A DNA stretch of 64,000 nt from Gymnodinialimonas phycosphaerae (GTDB lineage Bacteria > Pseudomonadota > Alphaproteobacteria > Rhodobacterales > Rhodobacteraceae), in assembly GCF_019195455.1 (NCBI RefSeq), contig NZ_JAIMBW010000001.1, forward strand, positions 2,046,001 through 2,110,000, read 5' to 3'. Below are positions 9,234 to 18,572 of this stretch, in pieces. Both the position numbers and the translations under genes were made by a program. A model generated the notes under the pieces. The model was not told the DNA's origin and did no database searches. It saw nothing but the letters and a program-made list of their open reading frames with translations. How positions within the stretch are numbered: the stretch's first letter is position 1; each line of letters begins with the position of its first letter.

Positions 9234-9533
9234 ATGAGCAATGCAATCATCGAGGCCGCAGTCGCGGCGTTGAGCGAAAAGATGGCTGGGGCCGATTTCG
9301 ACGGCACCGCCAAGTTCGAGATCGAAGGCGAAGGCGCCGTGATCGTGGACGGCACCAGCGTGCGCGCCGCCGAAGACGGTGAAGCCGCCGATGTGACAAT
9401 GTCCGCCGACGCCGACGTCTTCCAGGAAATCATGTCCGGCGAGTTGAACCCCACCGCCGCCTTCATGTCCGGCAAGCTGTCTCTGGACGGCGACATGGGC
9501 ACCGCGATGAAGCTTGGGTCCGCGCTCAGCTGA
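9234..9533 (+). CDS. SCP2 sterol-binding domain protein
   Basis: A 99-residue protein made up only of an SCP2-like lipid-binding domain. AKFEIEGEGAVIVDGTSV and ADVFQEIMSGELNPTAAFMS followed by GKLSLDGDMG match the family's conserved order. It is cytoplasmic with no signal peptide and probably binds acyl chains or other hydrophobic ligands. The stop overlaps the start of the next hydrolase gene by one base (TGATG), so the two are translationally coupled. Confidence 0.9.
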   Translation: MSNAIIEAAVAALSEKMAGADFDGTAKFEIEGEGAVIVDGTSVRAAEDGEAADVTMSADADVFQEIMSGELNPTAAFMSGKLSLDGDMGTAMKLGSALS

Positions 9534-10480
9534 TGCTCAAGACGGCTGACATGACCGAGCCCGCGCCCTTTTACGCCGACGTGGCAGAGGGGCCGTCCGA
9601 TGTGGCGGCCTCTTGGGTCCGGGCGCAAGACGGCACCCGCCTGCGCATGGCCGTATGGCCGAACGGCGCCAAGGGCACCGTGCTGATGTTCCCCGGCCGC
9701 ACCGAATATGTCGAGAAATATGGCCGCGTTGCCAGTGATCTTGCGGCCCACGGCTACGGGATGGCGGCGTTTGACTGGCGGGGTCAGGGCCTTTCCGACC
9801 GCCCCGCCCATCGCCGCGACATGGGCCATGTCGTGTCGTTCGATGAATACCGCCAGGATGTCGCGGCCTTCCGGGCGGCGATGGAATCGATGAACCTGCC
9901 CAAGCCGTGGTTCCTCATCGGTCACTCCATGGGGGGCTGTATCGGGTTGCGCGCGCTCTACGACGGCTTGCCCGTGGCGGCGGCTGCTTTCACCGGCCCG
10001 ATGTGGGGCCTGCAAATGGCCCCTCTGCTCAAGACGGTCTCGCCGCTGGTGATGGTCCTTGCCGGGCCCTTCGGCTTCGGCAAGGCCTTCGCGCCGACCA
10101 CCGGCCCGTGGGAGCCGTTGGAGTTCGAGAACAACACGCTCACCACGGACCGCAACCAGTTCGACTACATGTCGCGCCAGACCGATAAACACCCCGAGTT
10201 GTCCCTCGGCGGCCCCTCGCTGACCTGGGTCAAGGCGGCGATCATCGAGACCTCCGAGTTGATGGAGTTGGAACCGCTGGACATGCCGACCGTCGCCATC
10301 GTCGGCACCGGAGAACGCGTCGTCGACATCGACGCCGTCAAGACCCGCATGGCCAGTTGGCCCAAGGGCAGCTACCTCAGCATCGAAGGGGGCGAGCATG
10401 AAGTGCTGATGGAAACCGATGTCCTGCGCACGCAGTCCCTACAGGCGATCTTGGCGCTCTTCGACAGGGCGGCTGGCTAA
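9533..10480 (+). CDS. Alpha/beta hydrolase, lysophospholipase-like
   Basis: A 315-residue hydrolase of the PldB/monoacylglycerol lipase type. The nucleophile elbow GHSMGG is near residue 128, the oxyanion region is MFPGRTEYVEKYG, FDWRGQGLSDRP follows, and the late EGGEHEVLME holds the likely catalytic histidine. It is coupled to the SCP2 gene through TGATG; an in-frame ATG at 9551 is a possible alternative start. A lipid or lysophospholipid ester substrate is inferred from family and neighbour. Confidence 0.88.
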   Translation: MLKTADMTEPAPFYADVAEGPSDVAASWVRAQDGTRLRMAVWPNGAKGTVLMFPGRTEYVEKYGRVASDLAAHGYGMAAFDWRGQGLSDRPAHRRDMGHVVSFDEYRQDVAAFRAAMESMNLPKPWFLIGHSMGGCIGLRALYDGLPVAAAAFTGPMWGLQMAPLLKTVSPLVMVLAGPFGFGKAFAPTTGPWEPLEFENNTLTTDRNQFDYMSRQTDKHPELSLGGPSLTWVKAAIIETSELMELEPLDMPTVAIVGTGERVVDIDAVKTRMASWPKGSYLSIEGGEHEVLMETDVLRTQSLQAILALFDRAAG

Positions 10481-10928
10481 GGGGGCACCGCGCGCTATAC
10501 CGCGAAAACGCGCAACACCTCCAAAAGCCGTCCTATACACCTTCCCCGATAGCTATCACCGCACGGGCGCCCTCAAGGCCCCGTGCTCTAGCACCGGCAC
10601 GGGTCCGCGCCGCCCCAGACCGCCCCTTCATTGGGCGCAGGTGGCACGTGACCAGACCTTTGCGCATCGATCTGCCTTCCGGGTGACGCCGGAGGGGCCA
10701 TTGCTGCCGTTCCCAAGCGGCGCCGCTTTTCTATTCAAGATACGACAAACCAGAACGTGGCCAATGCGGCACCGCCAAACCGAGACCCTCCGCCAACAGC
10801 CTCCCCCCGCCGCTTCATACCGCGACCGGGCCCTTTCCCCGTTCCAAAAATATCCCGGGGGGCAAGGGGGCAGAGCCCCCAGAGGGGTGGGTGGGTGGGC
10901 CCACCCACCCCCTCCTTCAAAAAACGCC
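10481..10928. other. 448-bp intergenic region with G-rich hairpins
   Basis: No credible gene is seen. The left 360 bp hold nothing recognisable. The right end, downstream of the minus-strand lolD, has the string AAAAATATCCCGGGG, then the hairpin GGGGG-CAGAG-CCCCC (10866-10880), then a perfect 22-bp palindrome built on GGGTGGG/CCCACCC (10889-10910). These could end lolDC transcription. Confidence 0.7.
10866..10910 (-). terminator. Double hairpin downstream of lolD
   Basis: Two adjacent stems: five G paired with five C around CAGAG (10866-10880), and a loopless 22-bp palindrome (10889-10910). On the minus strand they follow the lolD stop by about 20 bases. There is no clean T run next to the stem, although the minus strand reads GATATTTTTGG further on. 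The terminator role is inferred. Confidence 0.5.
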
Positions 10929-11606
10929 TCACGCCGGGACCAGAACACCCTCATCCAGCCGCAGGACCCGGTCCATGCGGGCGGCCAATTCATGGTTGTG
11001 CGTCGCGATCAACGCCGACAGACCGGTGCCGCGCACCAATTCCATCAGCACGTCGAACACCGTGTCCGAGGTCGCCGGGTCCAGGTTGCCCGTCGGCTCG
11101 TCGGCCAGCATCAGCGCGGGCGCATTGGCCAGCGCACGGCAGAAAGCCACGCGCTGCTGCTCGCCGCCCGAAAGCTCTCCGGGCCGATGCGTCGCGCGGG
11201 CCGCCATGCCGACGCGGCCCAGCAGATCCAGCGCGCGCGCCTCCGCCGCCGCCGCCGAGGCGCCATGGGCCAGCTGCGGCAGCACGATGTTTTCCACCGC
11301 CGAGAATTCCGGCAGCAGGTGGTGGAACTGGTAGACGAAGCCCACCTTGCCCCGCCGCGCCGTGGTCCGCGCGCGATCCGATGCGCCCGTGACAACCTCG
11401 CCGCCGATCTCCACCCGGCCCGCGTCCGCCGTGTCCAAAAGCCCCGCGATCTGCAACAGCGTTGACTTGCCCGCGCCCGAGGGCGCGATCAGGCCCACGA
11501 TCTCTCCGCGAGCGATTGTGGCCGAGGCCCCGCGCAGCACGTTGATCTCGTTAGGTTTGCCGTGGTTGTAGGATTTTTCAATACCCTCAAGGACCAAACT
11601 ATTCAT
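10929..11606 (-). CDS. lolD: Lipoprotein-releasing ABC transporter ATPase
   Basis: LolD powers release of mature lipoproteins from the inner membrane to LolA. In 225 residues it shows Walker [11 protein letters not shown]-loop [15 protein letters not shown], signature LSGGEQQR, Walker [13 protein letters not shown] and switch histidine ATHNHELA. It overlaps the upstream permease gene by 8 bp on the same strand, forming a lolCD unit. Its clients would include the lipoproteins at 3467, 38980 and 63667. Confidence 0.93.
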   Translation of the reverse strand: MNSLVLEGIEKSYNHGKPNEINVLRGASATIARGEIVGLIAPSGAGKSTLLQIAGLLDTADAGRVEIGGEVVTGASDRARTTARRGKVGFVYQFHHLLPEFSAVENIVLPQLAHGASAAAAEARALDLLGRVGMAARATHRPGELSGGEQQRVAFCRALANAPALMLADEPTGNLDPATSDTVFDVLMELVRGTGLSALIATHNHELAARMDRVLRLDEGVLVPA

Positions 11607-12936
11607 AGCGCAACGCCTCCACCGGGTTCATCCGGGCCGCGCGCCGCGCCGGGAAGATCGTCACCACGAACGACAACCCCAGTGACAGGGCCATTGCGGT
11701 CAGCACATCACCGCCCTCCAGGCGCGCGGGCAGTGCGCTGATCATCCGCACGGACGGGTCCCAAACCCCGCCGCCCGCGACGTAGTTCACGAAGCTGAAA
11801 ATCGGGTCGATCCAGATCGCGAAGGCGCATCCCAGCGCCACGCCCGCCAGCGTTCCGGCGATCCCGATGGCTGATCCGCAGATGAAGAACACCCGCAGGA
11901 TCGACCCCTCGCTCAGCCCCACCGTGCGCAGGATCCCGATGTCGCGCGACTTGTTTTTCACCAGCATGATCAGGCCCGACACGATGTTCATCGTCGCGAT
12001 CAGCACCAGGATCGACAGGATGATGAACATGATGTTGTCCTCCATCTGCAACGCCCTCAGGTAGGCGCCGGACGAGTCTTCCCACGTCCAGATCTGCACA
12101 TCGCCCCCCGCCTGCAACAGGGGCAGGACGTATTGCGAGATCTGTTCGGGGTTGCTGACCGTCACCTGCACCTCGTCGGCCACGCCGTCGCGGTTGAAGT
12201 AGGTCTGCGCCTCCTCGAACGGCAGATAGACGCGGGTGCGGTCGATGTCCCAGCGGCCCACCTGGAAGATATAGACGACCTCGTAGGTCGACACGCGCGG
12301 TGAGGTGCCGAAGGGCGTGCGCGCCCCGTCGGGTGAAATCAGCCTGATCCGGTCGCCGACGTTTGCGCCCAATTCCCGTGCCACGCCCGAGCCGATGGCG
12401 ATCCCCGGCCCGCCCGGCATTGGCAGTGCGCCCTCCATGTCGGGCGTGAACTGCGTCTCCTGCCCGAAATCGCTCAAGCTGCCCTGGCGCCATTCCGGCT
12501 CCGCCACCAAGGGCACCGCGGCCAGATCCTCGGGCGAGATCCCGGTCACTTCCACGGCGGAATTCCGCCCCCGGTAGCTGGACAACACCTGCCCCCGGAT
12601 CACCGCCGCCGCATGCGTCACGCCGTCCACGGCGCGCACCGCTTCGGCCACGGCCTCGTATTCCTCCAACGTGCGCTCCAGACGGCCCGCGTCGTTCATT
12701 TCCGCAAGATCGTAGACCGCCACATGGGGGTTCGCGCCCAGGATGATGCCTACGAATTCATGGCGAAACCCGGCCCGGACCGCCAGCGTTGCAATCAGCG
12801 CCATCACCGCCAGCATGATGCCCAGGAAGCTGATCCAGGTCATCGCGGACACGCCACCATCACTGCGCCGCGCGCGCAGGTAACGCCAGGCGATCAGAAA
12901 CTCGAACCGGGCGAAGGGTGCGGGAGGTGTGGCCAT
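11599..12936 (-). CDS. lolC: Lipoprotein-releasing system permease (LolC/E type)
   Basis: Membrane subunit of the Lol exporter. The 445-residue protein has one N-terminal transmembrane helix, a large periplasmic domain and three C-terminal helices (FtsX fold). Conserved stretches include [17 protein letters not shown] near the start, then [15 protein letters not shown], and [18 protein letters not shown] at the end. I choose ATG 12936 ([11 protein letters not shown]) with AAAGG upstream; the frame is open to 13053. A single permease gene is present, as in alphaproteobacteria with a LolF-type homodimer, but a second copy outside the window cannot be excluded. Confidence 0.9.
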   Translation of the reverse strand: MATPPAPFARFEFLIAWRYLRARRSDGGVSAMTWISFLGIMLAVMALIATLAVRAGFRHEFVGIILGANPHVAVYDLAEMNDAGRLERTLEEYEAVAEAVRAVDGVTHAAAVIRGQVLSSYRGRNSAVEVTGISPEDLAAVPLVAEPEWRQGSLSDFGQETQFTPDMEGALPMPGGPGIAIGSGVARELGANVGDRIRLISPDGARTPFGTSPRVSTYEVVYIFQVGRWDIDRTRVYLPFEEAQTYFNRDGVADEVQVTVSNPEQISQYVLPLLQAGGDVQIWTWEDSSGAYLRALQMEDNIMFIILSILVLIATMNIVSGLIMLVKNKSRDIGILRTVGLSEGSILRVFFICGSAIGIAGTLAGVALGCAFAIWIDPIFSFVNYVAGGGVWDPSVRMISALPARLEGGDVLTAMALSLGLSFVVTIFPARRAARMNPVEALRYE

Positions 12937-13078
12937 GCTGCTCAACCTTTTTGTCGTTGCGCTCAAGGTGGCCATTCCGGCCTCCAAGTCAACCGCCGCC
13001 CGCCCCTTGCGCGGATAGCCATTGAACGACTGGCCAATGTCGCTTTTAATCAATCATGTCGCAAACGGGCCATGCGGC

Positions 13079-13093
13079 ACCTTTTCAAAAGGT
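13079..13093. promoter_or_regulatory. Inverted repeat before the substrate-binding protein gene
   Basis: ACCTTTT and AAAAGGT form perfect 7-bp arms around one C, ending a few bases before the GGGAG ribosome-binding site of the gene at 13114. It could be an operator or a small mRNA hairpin. No protein is known for it. Confidence 0.35.
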
Positions 13094-13113
13094 CCAATAG
13101 GGAGATCCACGAC

Positions 13114-14742
13114 GTGACATTGTACAATGCACACGACCTTCACCCCGCCGCCCGCGCCTATGCGCAGGAAGTGGCGGACGGCACCATGGACCGACGCGAG
13201 TTCCTGACCCGCGCGACCGCACTTGGCGTCACTGCCGTCGGAGCCTATGCGCTGATCGGCGCGGCCCCCGCCCGTGCCGACGGCCACATCGCGACCGGCG
13301 GCACGCTGCGCATTCAGCAGGACGTGCGCGCGCTGAAAGATCCGCCGACCTATGACTGGCCGCAAATGGCCAACGTTTCGCGCGGGTGGCTGGAATACCT
13401 CGTGCAATACAACGCCGATGGCGTGTTCGAGCCCCGCCTTCTGACCTCGTGGGAGGTCAACGACGACGCCACCCAATATGTGCTGAACCTGCGCCAAGGC
13501 GTGCAATGGAGCGACGGCACGCCGTTCACCTCGGCCGATGTCGCCTACAACATCACCCGCTGGTGCGACGCCTCGATGGAGGGCAACTCCATGGCCTCGC
13601 GCATGGCCGCGCTGATGGAAGGCGACGCCGCGCGCGACGGCGCGATCGAGGTGGTGGACGAGCATACCGTCCGCCTGAACCTGTCGCGTCCCGACATCAC
13701 CATCCTGCCCACCATGTCCGACTATGCGGCGGCGATCGTGCAGAACGGCTTCACCGGCAATCCGTCGGATAATACCGTGGGAACAGGGCCTTACCGCCTT
13801 GTGTCGCTGGAAGTGGGCGTTGGCGCCGTGGTGGAACGCAACACCGATCACACCTGGTGGGGCGAAGGCACCGGCGCGTTTCTGGACCGGATCGAATACA
13901 TTGATCTGGGCCAGGATCAGGCCGCGCACATCGCCGCCGTCGAGGCCGGCGAAGTCGACATGCTCTACGAGACGCTGGGTGACTTCATCGACGTCATGGA
14001 CGCCATCGGCTGGACCAAGTCCGAGGCGATTTCCGCCAATTCGCTGGTGTTGCGCACCAACCAGACCAATGCGCCCTACGACGACGTCCGGGTGCGCCGC
14101 GCGCTGGCCCTTGCCACCGACAACCGCGTGCTGATGGAACTGGGCGTGAACGGTTTGGGCACGGTGGCCGAAAACCACCATGTCTGCCCGATCCATCCCG
14201 AATACGCCGATATCGGCCCTGCGGTCCAAGACGTGGCCGCCGCGCAGGCGTTGATGGAGGAAGCAGGCGCGACGGATTTCGAGCATGAGCTGATTTCCAT
14301 CGATGATAGCTGGCGCCGTCCCACGACCGACGCCCTTGCAGCCCAACTGCGCGACGCCGGTTTCAACGTGACCCGAACCATCATTCCGGGCAGCACGTTC
14401 TGGAACGATTGGGCAAATTATCCCTTCAGTTCAACCGATTGGGGCCACCGCCCCTTGGGTGTCCAGAACCTGACGCTGGCCTATACCACGGGGGCCGCCT
14501 GGAACGAGACCGGGTTTGCCAACGCGGAATTCGACAGTCTGCTGGCCGATGCTTCCGCCATCGCGGATGCCGAGGCGCGGTCCGAGCTGATGGCCCAGAT
14601 CGAGCAGATCATGATCGACGAAGGTGTCGTGATCCAACCCTTCTGGCGCTCCATCTATCGGCACTACACCGACAATGTGGTGGGCGCGGAAACGCACCCG
14701 ATCTTCGAGATCCACGTCCACAAGCTTGGCTTCGCAGCATAG
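13114..14742 (+). CDS. ABC transporter substrate-binding protein, peptide/nickel family 5
   Basis: A 542-residue periplasmic binding protein of the SBP_bac_5 family, which binds peptides, nickel or other small solutes. GTG 13114 is preferred because GGGAG lies about 9 bases upstream. The N-terminus has a twin-arginine-like signal, DRREFLTRATALGVTAVGAY, after an unusually long 26-residue n-region. Family blocks include LNLRQGVQWSDGTPFTSADV and DDVRVRRALALATD. No permease or ATPase gene lies beside it, and a strong terminator follows, so this is an orphan binding protein here. Substrate unknown. Confidence 0.88.
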   Translation: MTLYNAHDLHPAARAYAQEVADGTMDRREFLTRATALGVTAVGAYALIGAAPARADGHIATGGTLRIQQDVRALKDPPTYDWPQMANVSRGWLEYLVQYNADGVFEPRLLTSWEVNDDATQYVLNLRQGVQWSDGTPFTSADVAYNITRWCDASMEGNSMASRMAALMEGDAARDGAIEVVDEHTVRLNLSRPDITILPTMSDYAAAIVQNGFTGNPSDNTVGTGPYRLVSLEVGVGAVVERNTDHTWWGEGTGAFLDRIEYIDLGQDQAAHIAAVEAGEVDMLYETLGDFIDVMDAIGWTKSEAISANSLVLRTNQTNAPYDDVRVRRALALATDNRVLMELGVNGLGTVAENHHVCPIHPEYADIGPAVQDVAAAQALMEEAGATDFEHELISIDDSWRRPTTDALAAQLRDAGFNVTRTIIPGSTFWNDWANYPFSSTDWGHRPLGVQNLTLAYTTGAAWNETGFANAEFDSLLADASAIADAEARSELMAQIEQIMIDEGVVIQPFWRSIYRHYTDNVVGAETHPIFEIHVHKLGFAA

Positions 14743-14758
14743 GCCAAGGATGTGACCG

Positions 14759-14792
14759 AACCGGCGGCAGGGCCCCCTTGCCGCCGGTTTTT
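14759..14792 (+). terminator. Rho-independent terminator after the substrate-binding protein
   Basis: AACCGGCGGCA pairs with TGCCGCCGGTT around a short loop and runs into TTTTTC. It lies 17 bases after the stop at 14742, confirming that no permease genes follow in the same transcript. Confidence 0.9.
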
Positions 14793-14848
14793 CTTTGCGC
14801 ATATCCCCTTTTGCCCTAGCCTGAGCCCCTGAAAACGGAGGGCTTCCC

Positions 14849-15217
14849 ATGAAACTCGGCGCATTCTCGGTGTCCTTGGCGGTACGGGATCTGGCGAAAT
14901 CCAGGGCCTTCTACGAAACGCTTGGCTTCAGCCAGATGGGCGGCGACCCCGATCACGGCTACCTCATCATGAAGAACGGCGACACGCTGATCGGCCTTTT
15001 TCACGGCATGTTCGAAGGGAACCTTTTGACCTTCAATCCAGGCTGGGATCAGGCCGCGCAGCCCTTGGACGCTTTCGACGACGTTCGCGCGATCCGCGAC
15101 ACGGTCGCGGCGGCGGGCTATCCGGTCGAGCAGGAAGCGGGCGAGGCCAGCGGCCCCGGCAGTTTCGTCACCCGCGACCCCGATGGCAATGTCATCCTGA
15201 TCGACCAGCACAGGTAA
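14849..15217 (+). CDS. VOC family protein (glyoxalase fold)
   Basis: A 122-residue vicinal-oxygen-chelate protein. FSVSLAVRDLAKSRAFYETL at the start and FVTRDPDGNVILIDQ at the end are the two beta-alpha-beta-beta-beta modules of the fold. Members include glyoxalases, dioxygenases and resistance proteins, and the reaction cannot be told here. It is followed after 9 bp by a second VOC gene; the two are only distantly alike. Confidence 0.88.
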   Translation: MKLGAFSVSLAVRDLAKSRAFYETLGFSQMGGDPDHGYLIMKNGDTLIGLFHGMFEGNLLTFNPGWDQAAQPLDAFDDVRAIRDTVAAAGYPVEQEAGEASGPGSFVTRDPDGNVILIDQHR

Positions 15218-15226
15218 GGGCTTGCG

Positions 15227-15619
15227 ATGATTGATCATTCCGGCCTCAGCGTTTCGGACTTCGAGGCGGCGAAAGCCTTCTACTCCGCCGCCCTTGCGCC
15301 CCTTGGGTCCCGCTATCTGTTCACCGTCCCGCCCGAGCATACCGAAGGTGTGGCGGTTGGTGGTTTTGGACAGGACCGCCCGCAATTCTGGATCCACGCG
15401 GGCGCGGCGCAGTCACCGCCCGTGCATTTTGCCTTCACCGCCGCGTCGCGCGCGCAGGTCGATGCCTTCCACGCGGCGGCCCTGGCAGCAGGCGGCACGG
15501 ACAATGGCGCGCCCGGCCTGCGGCCCCACTACCATCCCGACTATTACGGCGCCTTCGTCCTCGACCCCGATGGCAACAACATCGAAGCCGTGTGCCACGC
15601 CCCGGACGCCACGACGTAA
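15227..15619 (+). CDS. VOC family protein (glyoxalase fold)
   Basis: The second VOC gene, 130 residues. MIDHSGLSVSDFEAAKAFYS and the C-terminal YYGAFVLDPDGNNIEAVCH are diagnostic, with His and Glu positions fitting a metal site. It lies 9 bp after the first VOC gene and 64 bp before the KAS III-like gene, so the three may share a transcript. Substrate unknown. Confidence 0.88.
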   Translation: MIDHSGLSVSDFEAAKAFYSAALAPLGSRYLFTVPPEHTEGVAVGGFGQDRPQFWIHAGAAQSPPVHFAFTAASRAQVDAFHAAALAAGGTDNGAPGLRPHYHPDYYGAFVLDPDGNNIEAVCHAPDATT

Positions 15620-15683
15620 CGTCAGCCGCCTTGACGCCCCTCCCGTTTCTCGCGCAACTGGGGGCCCTCGTGTGGAGAGCGAT

Positions 15684-16808
<1,125 letters not shown>

Positions 16809-16948
16809 TCCATCTGGCGCGCCACTTGGCGCACGGCTATCGCCCTTGGCAGGTGGTTTCGCGACCGGAGATGGCCCGCGTGGATTTCCTGCAAGACATC
16901 CCCCGACTGCCCGCGTAGGGTTGCACGACCCCAGCCGGAGCCCGTCCC

Positions 16949-17356
16949 ATGGCGCACCTTTCCCATCTGATCTATACCTCTGTGCCCTTCGGCTATGACC
17001 CCGCCGATCTGAACGGCATCCTTCTGGATGCCCGCGCCGCAAACACGCGCGACGGCGTGACCGGGGCGCTGATCTGTCGGCGCGATGTGTTCATGCAGTA
17101 TCTGGAAGGCCCCTCGCGCGCGCTCAGCGCGACCTACGCACGGATCAAGAGGGACGACCGCCATGTGGAGGTTGTGGCAAGGTCCGAGGGGCCCATCGAC
17201 ACGCGTCTGTTCGGCGATTGGGCGATGCTGCATGATCCGGCGCAATCGCTGATCTGGTCGGTGGAAGAGGTCGAAGAGGGCCAGTTGGAGCGGGCGGGCG
17301 CGCACGATTACCAACGGATGTTCCAGTCCCTCGCCGCCAAGGCGCTGGCCCCTTAA
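16949..17356 (+). CDS. Single-domain BLUF blue-light photoreceptor
   Basis: BLUF domains bind FAD and sense blue light through a tyrosine-glutamine switch. This 135-residue protein has all key residues: Tyr9 in LIYTS, Asn32 in ARAANTRDG, Gln50 in FMQYLEG, and Trp91/Met93 in DWAML. There is no output domain, so it must act on a partner protein through its C-terminal helices. Its stop overlaps that of the convergent HTH gene in TTAA. No adjacent anti-repressor or cyclase gene reveals the partner. Confidence 0.92.
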   Translation: MAHLSHLIYTSVPFGYDPADLNGILLDARAANTRDGVTGALICRRDVFMQYLEGPSRALSATYARIKRDDRHVEVVARSEGPIDTRLFGDWAMLHDPAQSLIWSVEEVEEGQLERAGAHDYQRMFQSLAAKALAP

Positions 17357-17838
17357 CTGCGGCTGTCGGCCTCCAGCCGCAGCTTCATCTCTACCAGAAC
17401 CTTCTGAAGTTCCAGGGTTTCTTCCAACAGCCGCCGCGTCTCGTTGACCGAAATGACGCCATCCTCGATCGCCACGTGGTATTCCGACATCAGGATCGCG
17501 AACCGCTGGCTAAGCGCGATGACGTTGGAATTCACGTTGCCCTGATTGTCCCCCCGCACCGCGTTGCGCTTGTCCGAGCCATAAGACATCTGGCCACCGT
17601 TCAACTCGGCCAGGGCCGCCGTCACATGGGGAAAGCTGGAGGCCGCCTCCAGCGCCGCCACGGCATCCACCGGCATGAACCGATCCGCGTGCTCGTCGCT
17701 TTCCGAGAAATAGCGCCCCAGCGTGGCCTTGGACCGCCCGGTCAGCTCACATGCCGCCGCATAGCCTACATCCTTGATCAAGCGTTCCGTGTGGCGCTTG
17801 AGGTAGCCGCGTGCCGTAATCCCGTCCGTATCGCTCAT
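17353..17838 (-). CDS. Conserved hypothetical protein with HTH-like N-terminus
   Basis: A 161-residue protein starting at ATG 17838 (MSDTDGITARGYL). Residues about 10-40 (HTERLIKDVGYAAACELT then GRSKATLGRYFSE) look like a helix-turn-helix similar in style to phage CII-like regulators, and the C-terminal third is a predicted coiled coil rich in Leu/Glu. It is divergent from tdk across 94 bp and convergent with the BLUF gene. A DNA-binding role is likely but inferred; no target is known. Confidence 0.7.
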   Translation of the reverse strand: MSDTDGITARGYLKRHTERLIKDVGYAAACELTGRSKATLGRYFSESDEHADRFMPVDAVAALEAASSFPHVTAALAELNGGQMSYGSDKRNAVRGDNQGNVNSNVIALSQRFAILMSEYHVAIEDGVISVNETRRLLEETLELQKVLVEMKLRLEADSRS

Positions 17839-17932
17839 CGCTTCGTCCCTTTTTCTGCGTGCCAGAAGACCCGCTTTGCGCACCCCCGTCAACGTCTTGC
17901 CAGCGCCGCCCACTTGGGCCAAACCAAGACCC

Positions 17933-18520
17933 ATGGCCAAGCTTTATTTCAACTACTCCACCATGAACGCGGGCAAATCGACCCTGCTGTTGCAAGCCTC
18001 CTACAATTATATCGAGCGGGGGATGCAGACCTATCTGTTGACTGCCAACTTCGACGACCGCGCGGGCAAGGGTGTGATCGGGTCCCGGATCGGGATCGAG
18101 GCCGAGGCCGACACCTACACCCAATCCGATGATCTCTTCGCCAAGATCGAGGCGCGATTGGCGCAAGGCCCCTGCGCCTGCGTGCTGGTGGATGAGGCGC
18201 AATGGATGACCCGCGAACAGGTCTGGCAGTTGGCCCGCGCGGTCGACGACCTTGGCGTGCCGGTCATGACCTACGGGTTGCGCGTGGATTTCCGGGGCGA
18301 GCTGTTTCCCGGCTCTGCCGCGCTACTGGCGCTGGCCGATGAAATGCGAGAAGTCCGCACCATCTGCCATTGCGGGCGGAAGGCCACCATGGTGATCCGC
18401 GTGGATGAAAACGGAAACGCCGTTGCCGACGGTGCGCAGATCGAGGTGGGCGGCAACGACCGCTACATCAGCCTGTGCCGCAAGCATTTCCGCGACGCGG
18501 TGGGCGACGTGACGACGTAA
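17933..18520 (+). CDS. tdk: Thymidine kinase
   Basis: A type II thymidine kinase (salvage of thymidine to dTMP), 195 residues. The Walker A motif is in YFNYSTMNAGKST, the Walker B/catalytic region VLVDEAQWM, and the zinc site CHCGRKA is followed by a late cysteine in ISLCRKHF. It starts at ATG 17933 (MAKLYFNYS); the frame is open further upstream to 17876. It is divergent from the HTH gene. Confidence 0.95.
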   Translation: MAKLYFNYSTMNAGKSTLLLQASYNYIERGMQTYLLTANFDDRAGKGVIGSRIGIEAEADTYTQSDDLFAKIEARLAQGPCACVLVDEAQWMTREQVWQLARAVDDLGVPVMTYGLRVDFRGELFPGSAALLALADEMREVRTICHCGRKATMVIRVDENGNAVADGAQIEVGGNDRYISLCRKHFRDAVGDVTT

Positions 18521-18572
18521 AACGGTCCTGCGCGCAACGGGCTACTGAGCGGACGCAGCGGGCTTCCGCGTT

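Noticed and set aside
12613..13113. Upstream extension of the substrate-binding protein frame, antisense to lolC
   Set aside because: It overlaps the real lolC gene on the other strand; the GTG at 13114 has the ribosome-binding site and the signal peptide follows it.
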